The position numbers were made by a program, and so were the translations under genes. Positions 22,946 through 33,152 of a DNA stretch of 64,000 nucleotides are shown piece after piece. The DNA comes from Procambarus clarkii (lineage: Eukaryota; Arthropoda; Malacostraca; Decapoda; Cambaridae), in assembly GCF_040958095.1 (NCBI RefSeq), contig NC_091198.1:34190689-34254688 (forward strand). Direction: 5' to 3'. A model generated the notes under the pieces. The model was not told the DNA's origin, ran no database searches, and saw nothing but the letters and a program-made list of their open reading frames with translations. Each line of letters opens with the position of its first letter. The first letter of the stretch is position 1.

Positions 22946-25795
22946 TACTGGCCTATGTACTTCACTCCTTTCTTGAGCCAACATGGCCCCTATCCCAACG
23001 TCGCTGGCGTCTACGTACAGGATGAATCCGGCTGAAAAATCTGGAGATATTAATACCGGGGCCTCCGTCAATAATTTCTTGGTCTTTTCAAAAGACTCTT
23101 GGCAGGCCTCTCCCCATCTCCATCGTACATTCTTGGAGAGCAACTCGGTCAGGGGATGCGCTACCGTGGAGAAATTCCTGCAGAACCCACGATAGTACCC
23201 TATCATCCCGAGGTACCTTAGCAACTCTTTACGCGTTCTGGGCACGGGGTATTCCTTTATGGCTGATACTTTGTGATCAACAGGGGTGACTTCACCTTGG
23301 CCAATGACAAAACCAAGGTACTCTAAGTGAGCTTTCCCAAACTCGCTCTTGGCCAAATTTACAGTCAAGTTAGCCTCCTCGAGCCTTCTGAACAATTCCC
23401 CGAGTCTCTCCAGATGCGTCTTCCAATCGTCGGCGTACACGACGATGTCATCGATGTAAACTGTGCAGCCTGCGGTACCCCTTAACAGCTCATTCATCAT
23501 ACGCTGGAAACAGCTGCCGCTGTTTTTCATACCAAAGGGCAACACCTTGTACTGGTACAGCCCGTCAGGAGTCGCGAAAGCTGATATCTTCCTGGCCTCA
23601 GGAGTCAAAGAGATCTGGTAGTACCCCTTGAGCAGATCGACCTTGGATACGTACCGTGCACTGCCCACCTGGTCAATGCAATCGCTCACTCTTGGCATGG
23701 GGTGAGAATCTGCCACTGTGATGGAGTTCACCCTCCTGTAATCTGTACAAAAGCGGTAGGTTCCGTCGCTTTTCCTCACCAACAAGCATGGGGAACTCCA
23801 CTCACTTTTACTGGGCTCCGCAAGGTCGTTCTCAAGGAGATACTCCACCTCCTTTCTCATCAGCTCTCGCTTCTCCGGGCTCACCCTATATGCGCTCTGC
23901 TTGACGGGCCTGGCGTCCCTCACCTCTACCTCGTGCGTCACACTCTTGTGTCGTCGGGGCACGTCGGTAAAGAGGGAGGCATACTCCCTCAGTAGGTTCG
24001 TCAGGTCCGCGCTCTGTTGCCCTTCCAGATGTAGTAGCTTGTCCTCGATCTTCGCCAGACTCTCAGTGTTGGTGAGACGGGTGCCATCCGCCCTGGACCA
24101 CTTTCCTTCCTCTTCCGGGAGTTCTTGGTCCACCTGTACGCACAGAACTGTCTTCTGCTGGGGGTCTCGGGACGCCGTTCCGTCCTGCCTGGCGGCTCCT
24201 CCTTCCACAGTGAAGAAAGGTTTCAGGCGGTCTACGTGACACACCTGCTTCTTGCGGGGTCTTTCCGGCTTCCCAATTTCATATGACAAAGGACCCAATC
24301 GCCGTAGCACCTGGTATGGTCCCTCGAACCGCGACTCGGTCACCCTACCTTTACCTGGCAGCAAAACCATCACCTGGGACCCGACCTGGAAATCCCTCTG
24401 CGTAGCTCTCTTGTCGTACCACTCCAACATCTTACGCTGCGCCTCCTTCAGGTGTTTCCCAGCTAGTTCCTTCGCTAGAGTGAGACGTTCTTTGAACTTC
24501 TGGACATATTCATTCACCGTTCCCACGGTCGCTCCCGGTGTCCACTGTTCCCTCAGCATGGACAGAGGACTTCGCACCTCGTGTCCATACACCAGCTGGA
24601 ATGGTGAGAATCCTAATGATTCTACCACCGCGTTACGTACGGCAAATAACGCGGGGTATACAGCCTCATCCCACTCAGCCCCCTGCTCTGCGCAGAACAC
24701 TCTCAGCACGGTCTTCAATGTGGAGTGAAATCTTTCGATCGCCCCTTGCGACTGCGGTCGGTAGGGCGACGACCGAATCTGAGTCACTCCCCATCCTGTC
24801 ACCGTCTGTCGGAACCATTTAGACTGAAATATACTTCCGCAGACTGTCTGAATCTCTCTGGGCATCCCCACCCAAGAGAAAAATCGTTGTAGTTGGCCGG
24901 CTACTCCTTTCGACGTCAAACGTCGCATCGGGACGGCTTCTGGAAATCTGGTGGACGCACACATTATCGTCATTAGGTAGGTATTCCCTCGCTTCGTCCT
25001 TGGCAAAGGACCCACCCCGTCAACTAACAGACGCCCAAACGCTGGAACAGGGATCAATGGGGCCTTCGGTATCGCGGACTGGCTCTTCCCTGCCCTCTGG
25101 CACGGTAAGCACGTCTTACAATAGCGCCTCACCTCGGCGTCCATACCTGGCCAGTAAAAGTACTCCCTGATCCTTCGCAGCGTCTTGGTCACCCCCAGGT
25201 GACCTGCAGAGTCCACGGAGTGCGATAGGTCCAACACGGCCGCTCTGCACTGGGCCGGCAACACTACCTGGTGCCTCGTACTTAGAGACTCTTCTCCGGC
25301 CTCCATCCTCACAGGTCTCCACTGCCTCATCAGCATGCCGTCTTGAATGTAAAAATGGGTAGCCTTCTCAGGACCAACACGTCCTCCTTTGGCCTCACTA
25401 ATCAATTCGGGGAACTCCATCTGCTGCAACTCTCCAAGACGAGTGCGGTCTACCCCTAGAGAACTGGTGAAGGTCACCTGCAACTCACCATTCGGGCTAC
25501 CTTCGCCCTCCGCTCGTTCTCCGGGTCCTATGAAGAGGTGATCTATTCCCAGGCTGTCGGACGTTTCCTCAGCCCCATCAGATCCACAACCTCCTTGTTC
25601 TTCGCGCTGTCTCGGCATCACAGCACAAACTGGGAACGCCACCGGGGCGATTCCCTTCTCGTCCCCACAGGCGTTTAACACTCCGCCCGTTTCCTTGTAT
25701 TGTTCTAGGCACTCTTCGCCTTTCACGAGATTCGGAAGGACATATCCTCCACATGCATCATTTCCCAAGATGACCTGTGCCTCCATCTTGGGCAT
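22880..25795 (-). pseudogene. pol: Gypsy Pol: protease end, integrase, reverse transcriptase, RNase H start
   Basis: One open frame of 971 codons. Residues 5-25 are the C-terminal protease block (VILGNDACGGYVL). Integrase follows: zinc-binding H192, H199 and CKTCLPC (226-232), then the catalytic core with D259 (LLVDGVGPL), position 318 and E354 (GAIERFHS). Spacing 318 to 354 fits D-x35-E, but 318 is Val (QTVCGS). KKQVCHVDRLKPF (515-527) closes integrase. RT has D720 (SKVDLLKGYYQI) and YIDD (780-783). RNase H starts at ILYVDASD (D929) and is cut at about residue 952 by the insertion. The frame lies -1 to gag. This is a fossil of a recently active element. Confidence 0.9.
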
Positions 25796-27558
25796 TGATG
25801 TACAGACCCCACCACAAGGGTCTGGCAGCCATAATCGGAATTCAACGTTACCTGGTGTAGGGGCATCCTCACTGGGCCTCCCACAGTGGTCACACTTGCC
25901 ACCCCCACACTGGTACTCTCGTAACCCTCGGGGAACAGGGTTTCACTCACCAGGGTAAAATCGGCCCCAGTGTCTCTTAATATTTTCACTGGGATGGGGT
26001 CTGCGTCCCCCATCCTTACGGTTCCTTGACACACGAATGGGTGAACTTTCTTCTCCCCACTCAGTATGGGTTCATCCCGCACCCTCTCGGCCCTCTGGTC
26101 CTCGAACCTCACTAAAGCAACGTGCCCCCGCTGCTTAGGGCGTCTGCATTCCCGCGCGACGTGTCCGAATATTCCGCAGTTGTAGCAGCGGACCCTCGTC
26201 GGAGACCATCCGCCACCGCTCGCCTTAGCACTGCCACCAGAGGCCGTCGCTCCCTGTGTCTTTCTCGCACCATTTGTCGCCTCCTTCATTGCAGCAACAG
26301 CTCCCGAGCTCTCAGCTTGGTTCTTCTTTATCGACTCTGCAGCACCTTTTGATCCTCGGTTGTCCCAACTCGAGAGGTGGGACTTGGGGGAACTCGCTCC
26401 CGTCCTCCATCTATCCGTCCTCCTATAATTCCTACTGCTTCCGGAGTATACGGGTGGACGGTGCTGTCCCTCTCGGCGTGGGCGTAATGCTTCTTCTAGC
26501 ATGTCGGCTCTGTCGGCTGCGGCCCTCAGATCTTTTATGTCCGCCTCCTTTACTCTCACCCTGATCTCAGGAGAGAGCACGGACATAAACTTTTCCATGA
26601 CCATTAGCTCCTTGACCTCTTCAACCGACCTCGCTCCTTCAGAGTCCAGCCACTTAAGGAACTTTCTCTCCATGTCCCTCGCCGTCTCCGCATAAGACTT
26701 TCCTGGTGAACGGGTACATTCCCTGAACCTCTTCCTGTAACATTCCGGCGTGAGCTTGAAGGAAAGGAGCACAGCTCGTTTTACCGCATCGTAGTTGGTG
26801 CATTCTTGGAAGTCGAGCATAGTGTAGGCTTCACGAGCTTCACCTGTGAGCCTCGCTTGAACTAGCTCCGCCCACTCCGCCCTCGGCCACCTCTTCAAAG
26901 CAGCAACCCTTTCGGCTTCATTAGGCACAAAGACCGGCAGATCTCGTTCCCTCACTCGTCGGTCTTCCTGTTGCGGCGGAGTATGTGCACCTAGTCTTAG
27001 TTCAGCTCGCTTCAGCTCCACCTCCTTGTTGGCTTCTATTTCCTGTTGTCTCATTCTAGCTTCTCGCTCGTGTTCTTCCCTGCGTAGCTGTGCTTCTCGC
27101 TCCTCACGCTTCAGCTGTGCTTCTCGCTCCTCACGCTTCAGCTGTGCTTCTGCTTCTCGCTCTTCTTTGCGCTGCTGTGCTTCTTCTCTCCTCAGCTGCG
27201 CTTCTCGCTCTTCTCTGCGCTGCTGTGCTTCTCGCTCTTCTCGCTTCAGTTGTGCTTCCAGTTGCAACTTCATTATTTCCAGCTTAACGCTGTGCCTGCT
27301 GCCGCTGGATCCCCTGCTGCTTCCACCAATGCTCAGGTGTTCTCCCACACTGGCAGGTGTTTGGGGCCGTTCCTCCCCCAAAGCTTCGTCTCGTGCCCTG
27401 AGCTGTGCCATTATCTCCAGTCTTCTTTCTCCCACTCTGGCAGATCTCAGCTTTATCCCAAAATGGTCTGCTATCGCCTGTAACTGTGCCTTGGTGCACT
27501 CCTCCAGCACCTGTTCATCTCTAGTGTCAATAAACCTTGTTACTTTATCATCCTCCAT
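25723..27558 (-). CDS. gag: Gypsy Gag with SCAN-like capsid, zinc knuckle and N-terminal half of protease
   Basis: 611 codons. Residues 15-55 resemble a SAP-like helix pair (AQLQAIADHFGIKLRS). Residues 95-190 are a repetitive KREEREAQL coiled coil. Residues about 205-357 are capsid, and the stretch 270-357 (YRKRFRE, KSYAETARDMERKFLKWL, VEEVKELMVMEKFMSVLSP) has the pattern of the SCAN domain. The nucleocapsid knuckle is CYNCGIFGHVAREC (C458, C461, H466, C471). Protease starts with DTGADFTLVSE (529-539) and leaves frame after QTLVVGSV; its second half is in the pol frame. The ATG at 27558 gives the expected length, about 100 bp after the primer-binding site. Confidence 0.85.
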   Translation of the reverse strand: MEDDKVTRFIDTRDEQVLEECTKAQLQAIADHFGIKLRSARVGERRLEIMAQLRARDEALGEERPQTPASVGEHLSIGGSSRGSSGSRHSVKLEIMKLQLEAQLKREEREAQQRREEREAQLRREEAQQRKEEREAEAQLKREEREAQLKREEREAQLRREEHEREARMRQQEIEANKEVELKRAELRLGAHTPPQQEDRRVRERDLPVFVPNEAERVAALKRWPRAEWAELVQARLTGEAREAYTMLDFQECTNYDAVKRAVLLSFKLTPECYRKRFRECTRSPGKSYAETARDMERKFLKWLDSEGARSVEEVKELMVMEKFMSVLSPEIRVRVKEADIKDLRAAADRADMLEEALRPRREGQHRPPVYSGSSRNYRRTDRWRTGASSPKSHLSSWDNRGSKGAAESIKKNQAESSGAVAAMKEATNGARKTQGATASGGSAKASGGGWSPTRVRCYNCGIFGHVARECRRPKQRGHVALVRFEDQRAERVRDEPILSGEKKVHPFVCQGTVRMGDADPIPVKILRDTGADFTLVSETLFPEGYESTSVGVASVTTVGGPVRMPLHQVTLNSDYGCQTLVVGSVHQCPRWRHRSSWEMMHVEDMSFRIS

Positions 27559-27639
27559 CTTGTGCTATGAGTGATAACCTGCACCTGATATTTAATACCA
27601 CTGCCAAGTACCACCACTGCAACCTTTATTTCGATCGAT

Positions 27640-27657
27640 ATCCTGGCAAGGTCGCCA
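27640..27657 (-). other. Primer-binding site of the Gypsy element
   Basis: On the minus strand TGGCGACCTTGCCAGGAT follows the 5' LTR end (CCCCAACA) by one T. It resembles the tRNA-Arg-type primer site known for Drosophila 412/mdg1. The same word occurs again inside both LTRs about 80 bp further in (20203-20220 and 27711-27728). Confidence 0.65.
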
Positions 27658-27658
27658 A

Positions 27659-29917
27659 TGTTGGGGTTTACCTCTTATCTTACTCTGGGTGAGCAACCGT
27701 TATCAGTACTTATCCTGGCAAGGTCGCCAATGTTGGGGATTACCTTTACTCTTACTCTTACTCTTACTCTGGGTGAGCAACAGATATGTTCAAGGTCACT
27801 CACTGTAGCCCTGCGGGTCTTCACTCTAATCCTCTCGGCGCCACTGTACGCCAGGAGAGTATCCCAGTCAATCCCAACCGGCCTCTGATTGAGAAGGAGT
27901 GGGAACACAACTCGTTCACTTAACTATTATGTGCCCGCCCCAACAATAGGGCTTTACTATTAACCACAAGGTCGCCAATTGGTGTTTTCGGTGTCCAGTA
28001 ACACGTCAGTGGACTGGTTGAATTTGTGGTAGCCTTGGCAAGGTCACACTCAATAGATCAGGATCTCAGGCAGGTACTTACTTTTATCACTCTTTACTTT
28101 TAAGTATAATATAGCCACAAGATAAATGGAGGGGATGATATAAACACAAATATATTTTGTATTTTACTTAAAAGTCATTCAAAGATGTCACAAGGTCATA
28201 TCAATAAATAAATCAGCTGATCCAGGCGGGAGTCGGTCGTTCCCACGTATATTATGCACTCACTACGGTGGCAACACTCCCCCTTCTCGTCAATGTCACA
28301 ATCAGCTGAGCTCCCCCTACCGCGCGAAAGTTTATTGCTTGTTTCTCTAGCGGCACGCGCGCTGTTTCTTTAAGTTCTCAAAGATCACTAGAAGTTCGCA
28401 CACTCGATATTTGCAACAATAGCACGGATTACTTCGCTACACTGTACTTGGGCTCCAACAATCGTTTCTATAATAAATGCGACAATAATTCACTATAATG
28501 GTTTTTACACACTGCCCTTCTTTTCAATGGTAACTTATGGAGTATTTAACACTGGTGTTCTCAGTACTTCCTTTCGTGGGCGATAACACAATAAATCACT
28601 GCACTCACAAATGGTTATTCAATGCACGAACATAGACATATATAATATAGATAAATCAGACATCAATAAATGGTAAATAAATAGTTACTGGGCACATAGC
28701 CTAACTTCCAAATACTGGCATAATATTATATATAATTTCTCACTATATGTTCACATTAAAGTCTCATGCAAGATATACAAAACACAGTAAATTCATCAAT
28801 TATTCCGGGTGCCTGTACACACCAATAATAATATATATAAGTATCGTGAGTACTCTTGATAGTACTATTCTGCACACTGGTGCCTTACTGTGACATAGGT
28901 GAGCCTTGCTCACGACATACAAAATCCTCAGGCTAAGTAATATAGCTGACTAAAGGGGAATTGGGAGGGATACTAGAACCACCTACTTCCACCTATCCTC
29001 CGATGAGAGTTGAGTTGTAGCTCCTGGTCCTGGTGTCGGGAACGCCCCCACACACACGTAGTCGTGTCCTCCAGGAACCCAATCGCTGTCCCACCGTTTA
29101 GCGCGTCGTCTCCGTGCCTTCTTCCCAGCAGGTCCGTGCTCCTCCTCGACTTCTTGTAGGGTTGGAGTCGGTCTCCTGGCCGTCGACTTCTCCCAGCTAC
29201 GGCTGCCCGCCTACTTCTCGGCTGCAGTCGTCCGGATTCCCAACTAGTCCTCTTCTTCCTCTGCTACCCAGTGGCTCTGGTCAGCCACTACGCCGTCACG
29301 AATGGGTGAACTGCCTCAGACGTCGCCTACGTCACTGCACAGACTTTGCACTCACTTCTTCTTGCACAGTACCTGTCCTGGAGCACTTGTTGCTCAATAA
29401 CGGTCGATTCCCTCTCTGGTTCAACACATGAACTAAGGAAGACCTCACAGAGTACTGGCAGACTTCAGGTGACGCGTAAAATCCACGGGAGCGGGAAACA
29501 ACTGTCAAACTGACAGGACCAATCGTCGCACGTCCAACCTCCTTGACGTGTCGTGTCTGACTGATGGCGCCAACGCGGCGCGCTGCCCGGACCCCCCTTC
29601 CTTCGTGACGTCACTTTTGCCACGGGAGGTTTTTATTGGCTCCCTGTGCCACATTGCTGTCGGTGACCAATCCGGTGTCACTGACGTCACACAGTTTTGG
29701 CGGGGAAACAGGAGAGCCAGCGCCATCTTGGCTTCCTAAAGGGCCTAAACCACAGGCCAAAATATTATTGTTTCACAAATTTCTCGGCTCTCCGAGAACA
29801 CTCCACTCTCACACATATATCAAATTGATGCCTGCGACGTAGAGAATGCTTGGGTAAAGTGGACATGACTCTTACTGCAGGCGTGGGAGAAATATAAGGG
29901 GGGGGAACACCGTCACA
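27659..29917 (-). repeat. Gypsy LTR (5' LTR relative to gag-pol)
   Basis: 2259 bp, TGTTGGGG to CGTCACA on the plus strand. It would carry the promoter for minus-strand transcription; no clear TATA box was singled out. It differs from the other LTR at about 20 sites, by the 13-bp indel and by a 6-bp indel near 29348 (TTTGCAC). Confidence 0.9.
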
Positions 29918-30830
29918 ATATCTTATATACAGACGTTATATATAAGTATCTACATGTTTTGTTCACCATAACTGTACATCTAAGCTTGTATGGTTAGTAA
30001 AGGCACAGAGATGTGGCTACTCACACAGTCAGCTGATCGGCGGCCGCCCTCAAGGCCAGACGCACTAATATTTCTCCTTCAACAATACTGTGTGGTGTTA
30101 TTATGCTATATACACACATTATATATAAATATCTACCTGTTTTTTTGATCATACTTGTACAAATAAACTGGTATGGTGCCCAAAGACCATCGTGGTAACC
30201 AGTAAACAACACCGTCGTCTGCACGGTGGCGTCGTGCAGACGACGCCACCGCCCTCACCAAAATGGCGGCTCCAAACCTTCTTTTGCTGTTTATACCCTC
30301 TATACGCACGTTATATATAAGTATCTACATTTGTGTTCACCATAGCGAACCACTAAGCTGGTATGGTGAGTGCAGTCAATAAAAGGTGGCCACACACAGT
30401 CAAAAGACATCGCTACCACCCTCCCTTCCACAGCATTACACCTCCTTCCATGGCGCACAGCGCCAAATATCACCACAATCCTGCTATTATCAGAACCCTG
30501 GTCAGTTTTATCACAGTCAGGGGTCTTCTGTAATAATATCATCGCTACATAATAGCATGAACAAGTATATTATGGCATTTTTAGGCGATGCTGTGGTCAC
30601 AAGCTGAACAGCAGTGCTGTGAGCTCATGCTGCGTGCGTCAGGCTTGGTAGCTCACTCAATACTGAGGCCCCTAACATCCTGGAGTTTGGCTCACGATTT
30701 TTTTAAAAAATGGCGTCTGTTTACAAGAGCCCTGAAGAAGGTGTGGTGAACCCCGTGTATCCGCGGGCCGTTAATATCTTGCGTAGTACTCCAAAGCATC
30801 ACATGATGCGATGCGCAATTGAAGGGTTAA

Positions 30831-31530
30831 GTGATACTGTGGGCACGAGCTGTATGGCAGTGTTGTGAGCTGGTGCTTGCATGCACTACTTATAGTTGCT
30901 ATATTAGTTCTGAAGCCTTCGCACCCAGGAAGGGGGCCCATGATTATTTTCCTTGCATGTGTCTGTTTACTGGAGACCTGAGGATTGCTAGTTTTGCTTG
31001 CTAGATTGCTAGCTAGATTGCGAGACCTGAGGATTTACTGGAGACCTGAGGACTGTACAGCCTCTGGGACCCTCACCCTCGACAATGGGATAAGTACTGC
31101 CCATACAATAGAACAAATAAACATATACAGTATTTATATGACCAATATAAATATAATACCTGAATAACATCGCCGGCTTAACTCATCACAGGAAGAACGT
31201 CGGCTGGAGAGCAGCCCCTGAATGCAGTCAGCTAAGACGGCAGCGGCTGTCAACCTTCCTGGCTACGTTGGGCAGACAAAACGTCTGAATAAACCAGCGG
31301 CCTGGGAAGCAGCAGTATCTTCCGGGCTACACTGAGCAGACAATACGTCTGTCTGATAACCAGCGGCCTGGGAGGCCACACATGTCTGGATAAGCCAGCA
31401 GCCGGGAGGCTGCAGATTCTTCTGGGCTACACCGGGCAGACAAAACGACTGGAAAACGTTTACTGGTACTGGTAAACGAAACTGGCACTGTCTAGCTGTC
31501 AGTACTTAATAATTTTATGACAAAGTCAAG
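30831..31530. other. Stretch without a gene: TTAA-family remnant and short repeats
   Basis: 30835-30985 is a strongly diverged copy of the TTAA-family end (GTTGTGAGCTGGTGCTTGCA, then GTGTCTGTTTACTGGAGACC). 31240-31470 has about three degenerate units of 65-90 bp with GGGCTACACTGAGCAGACAA and CCAGCGGCCTGGGA. The ORF at 30985-31167 shows no family features and is not called. Confidence 0.5.
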
Positions 31531-32790
31531 AAAACAAGTATAAAGGTAAAACAGTAAGTAAAATGACATGCACTTAGGCAATGCATAATTAGCAATAAAT
31601 TGCTGATGGAACTAATCATAATACGAGTCCAAGATAAACTTAAAGGGAGTGGCATGAGGCCCGAAGACAGCGTCTAGGACATCCTAGCTAACTTTACTTA
31701 ACTTAAAGGTGAAGCATAAGTTAAACAAACAATTGTAAACCAGTAAAGTAAAAACATGTAGCAAGAGCGATGTAAAATGCGGGAAATTTGCTGAGGAAAC
31801 TAAACATAAATGCAGGGCCAGAATAAACTTAAGGCAAGAGGCAAGGGCCCGATCCCTACAACTATCACATCCTAGCTGACTTTACATAATAACTTAAAGA
31901 CAAAGCAGAGGTTAAACAAACATAAATGTAAAACCAGCAAAGAAACACGCAGCTTGACACTGCATAAAATTCATTAATAAATTAAGGAAACTTATGGAAA
32001 AACAAGTCCATAAAAACTTAAAGCTAGGGGCCAGAGGCCTGTGACACAGCAGCTAGCATAACCTAGCTGACTTTACCTAATAACTTAAAGGCAATAGCAA
32101 ATGTTAAACAAACATAAATGTAAACCCAGCAAAAGAAAACATGCAGCTTGACACTGCATAAAATTCATTAATAAATTAAGGAAACTTATGGAAAAACAAG
32201 TCCATGAAAACAAAGCTAGGGGCCAGAGGCCTATGACACAGCAGCTAGCCTAACCTAGCTGATTTTACCTAATAACTTAAAGGCAATAAGCAAAAGTTAA
32301 ACAAACCTAAATGTAAAACCTGCAAAAGAAACATGCAGCTTGACACTGCATTAAATTCATTAATAAGTTAAGGAAACTTATGGAAAAACACAAGTCCATG
32401 AAAACTTAAAGCTAGAGGCCGGAGGCCTGATAACTTAAAGGCAATAAGCAAAAGTTAAACAGACCTAAATGTAAAACCTGCAAAAGAAACATGCAGCTTG
32501 ACACTGCATTAAATTCATTAATAAGTTAAGGAAACTTATGGAAAATACTAGTCCATGAAAACTTAAAGCTGGTGGCCAGAGGCCTGTGACTCAGCAGCTA
32601 GCCTAACATAGCTGACTTTACCTAATAACTTATAGGCAATAAGCAAAAGTTAAAACAAACCTAAATGTAAAACCTGCAAAAGAAAACATGCAGCTTGACA
32701 CCATTAAATTCATTAATAAATTAAGGAAACTTATGAAAAATACAAGTCCATGAAAAATTAAAGCTAGGGGCGAAAGCAAAGGTAAAATTA
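31530..32790 (+). repeat. Tandem repeat array, unit about 190 bp
   Basis: About six to seven units. Each opens near AACTTAAAGGCAATAAGC and contains ACATGCAGCTTGACACTGCA, ATTAAGGAAACTTATGG and AGCTAGGGGCCAGAGGCCT. Unit starts fall near 31701, 31889, 32080, 32275, 32432 and 32625. One unit (about 32275-32430) lacks its last 40 bp. Units nearer the right are more alike than those at the left. No coding content. From 32790 to 33150 I see no gene. Confidence 0.8.
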
Positions 32791-33152
32791 CAGTAAATAT
32801 TGTAGCGTGAGGAAACACGCCATGACTAACAGTCAGACTGTAAAGAAGGACTTATATAAAGAACGTAAATAATAAATAACGGCACAGCAGAAGTCGCCCA
32901 AGCAGAATACCTCACGTCGACTGAGTGAGGGAGCTTAAGGTACAGGGCTGAGCAGTTGGGGGAGGTGGGGTGGTGGACAGGCCGCCTCCCGATTGTGCTT
33001 CAAATAACAGCCACCTACTGGAGAAAAACCAGTGCCCCATAACACCGAGGGTCACCTCCCCCTCTAGGACCACTGCACCTGCATTTGGTCACCAAGGCTG
33101 AACCAACAGGCGTGCTTCAGGGCGCGTGCGCCAACACAGAGACACACACTGG

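Larger units (their letters stand above)
20151..29917 (-). mobile_element. Gmr1-like Ty3/Gypsy LTR retrotransposon
   Basis: A 9.77-kb element with two LTRs (20151-22417 and 27659-29917), a 4-bp ATAT target duplication (20147-20150 and 29918-29921), a primer-binding site, a polypurine tract, and gag-pol on the minus strand. Pol order is protease, integrase, reverse transcriptase, RNase H. Integrase before RT inside a Gypsy-type pol is the hallmark of the Gmr1 lineage. The LTRs differ at about 20 substitutions and a few indels over 2.26 kb (about 1%), so insertion is recent. Three lesions (protease frameshift, integrase Asp to Val, DNA insertion in RNase H) make this copy non-autonomous. Confidence 0.9.
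19146..30830 (+). mobile_element. TTAA-family element E, split by the Gypsy element
   Basis: The plus-oriented element occupies 19146-20150 and 29918-30830 and ends GAAGGGTTAA at 30830. It shares its first TTAA with element D, so the two lie head to head, but its CCCTT start is missing (TTAATATCCTGCC). Units near 19790 and 19972 are almost identical and 182 bp apart. The second contains the undisturbed target of the LTR element (CGCTATATATCTTATA at 19941), which proves the Gypsy insertion is the later event. Confidence 0.65.

Noticed and set aside
31530..32790. CRISPR-like array
   Set aside because: Units of about 190 bp are contiguous and similar along their whole length, with no unique spacers, and the sequence is eukaryotic.
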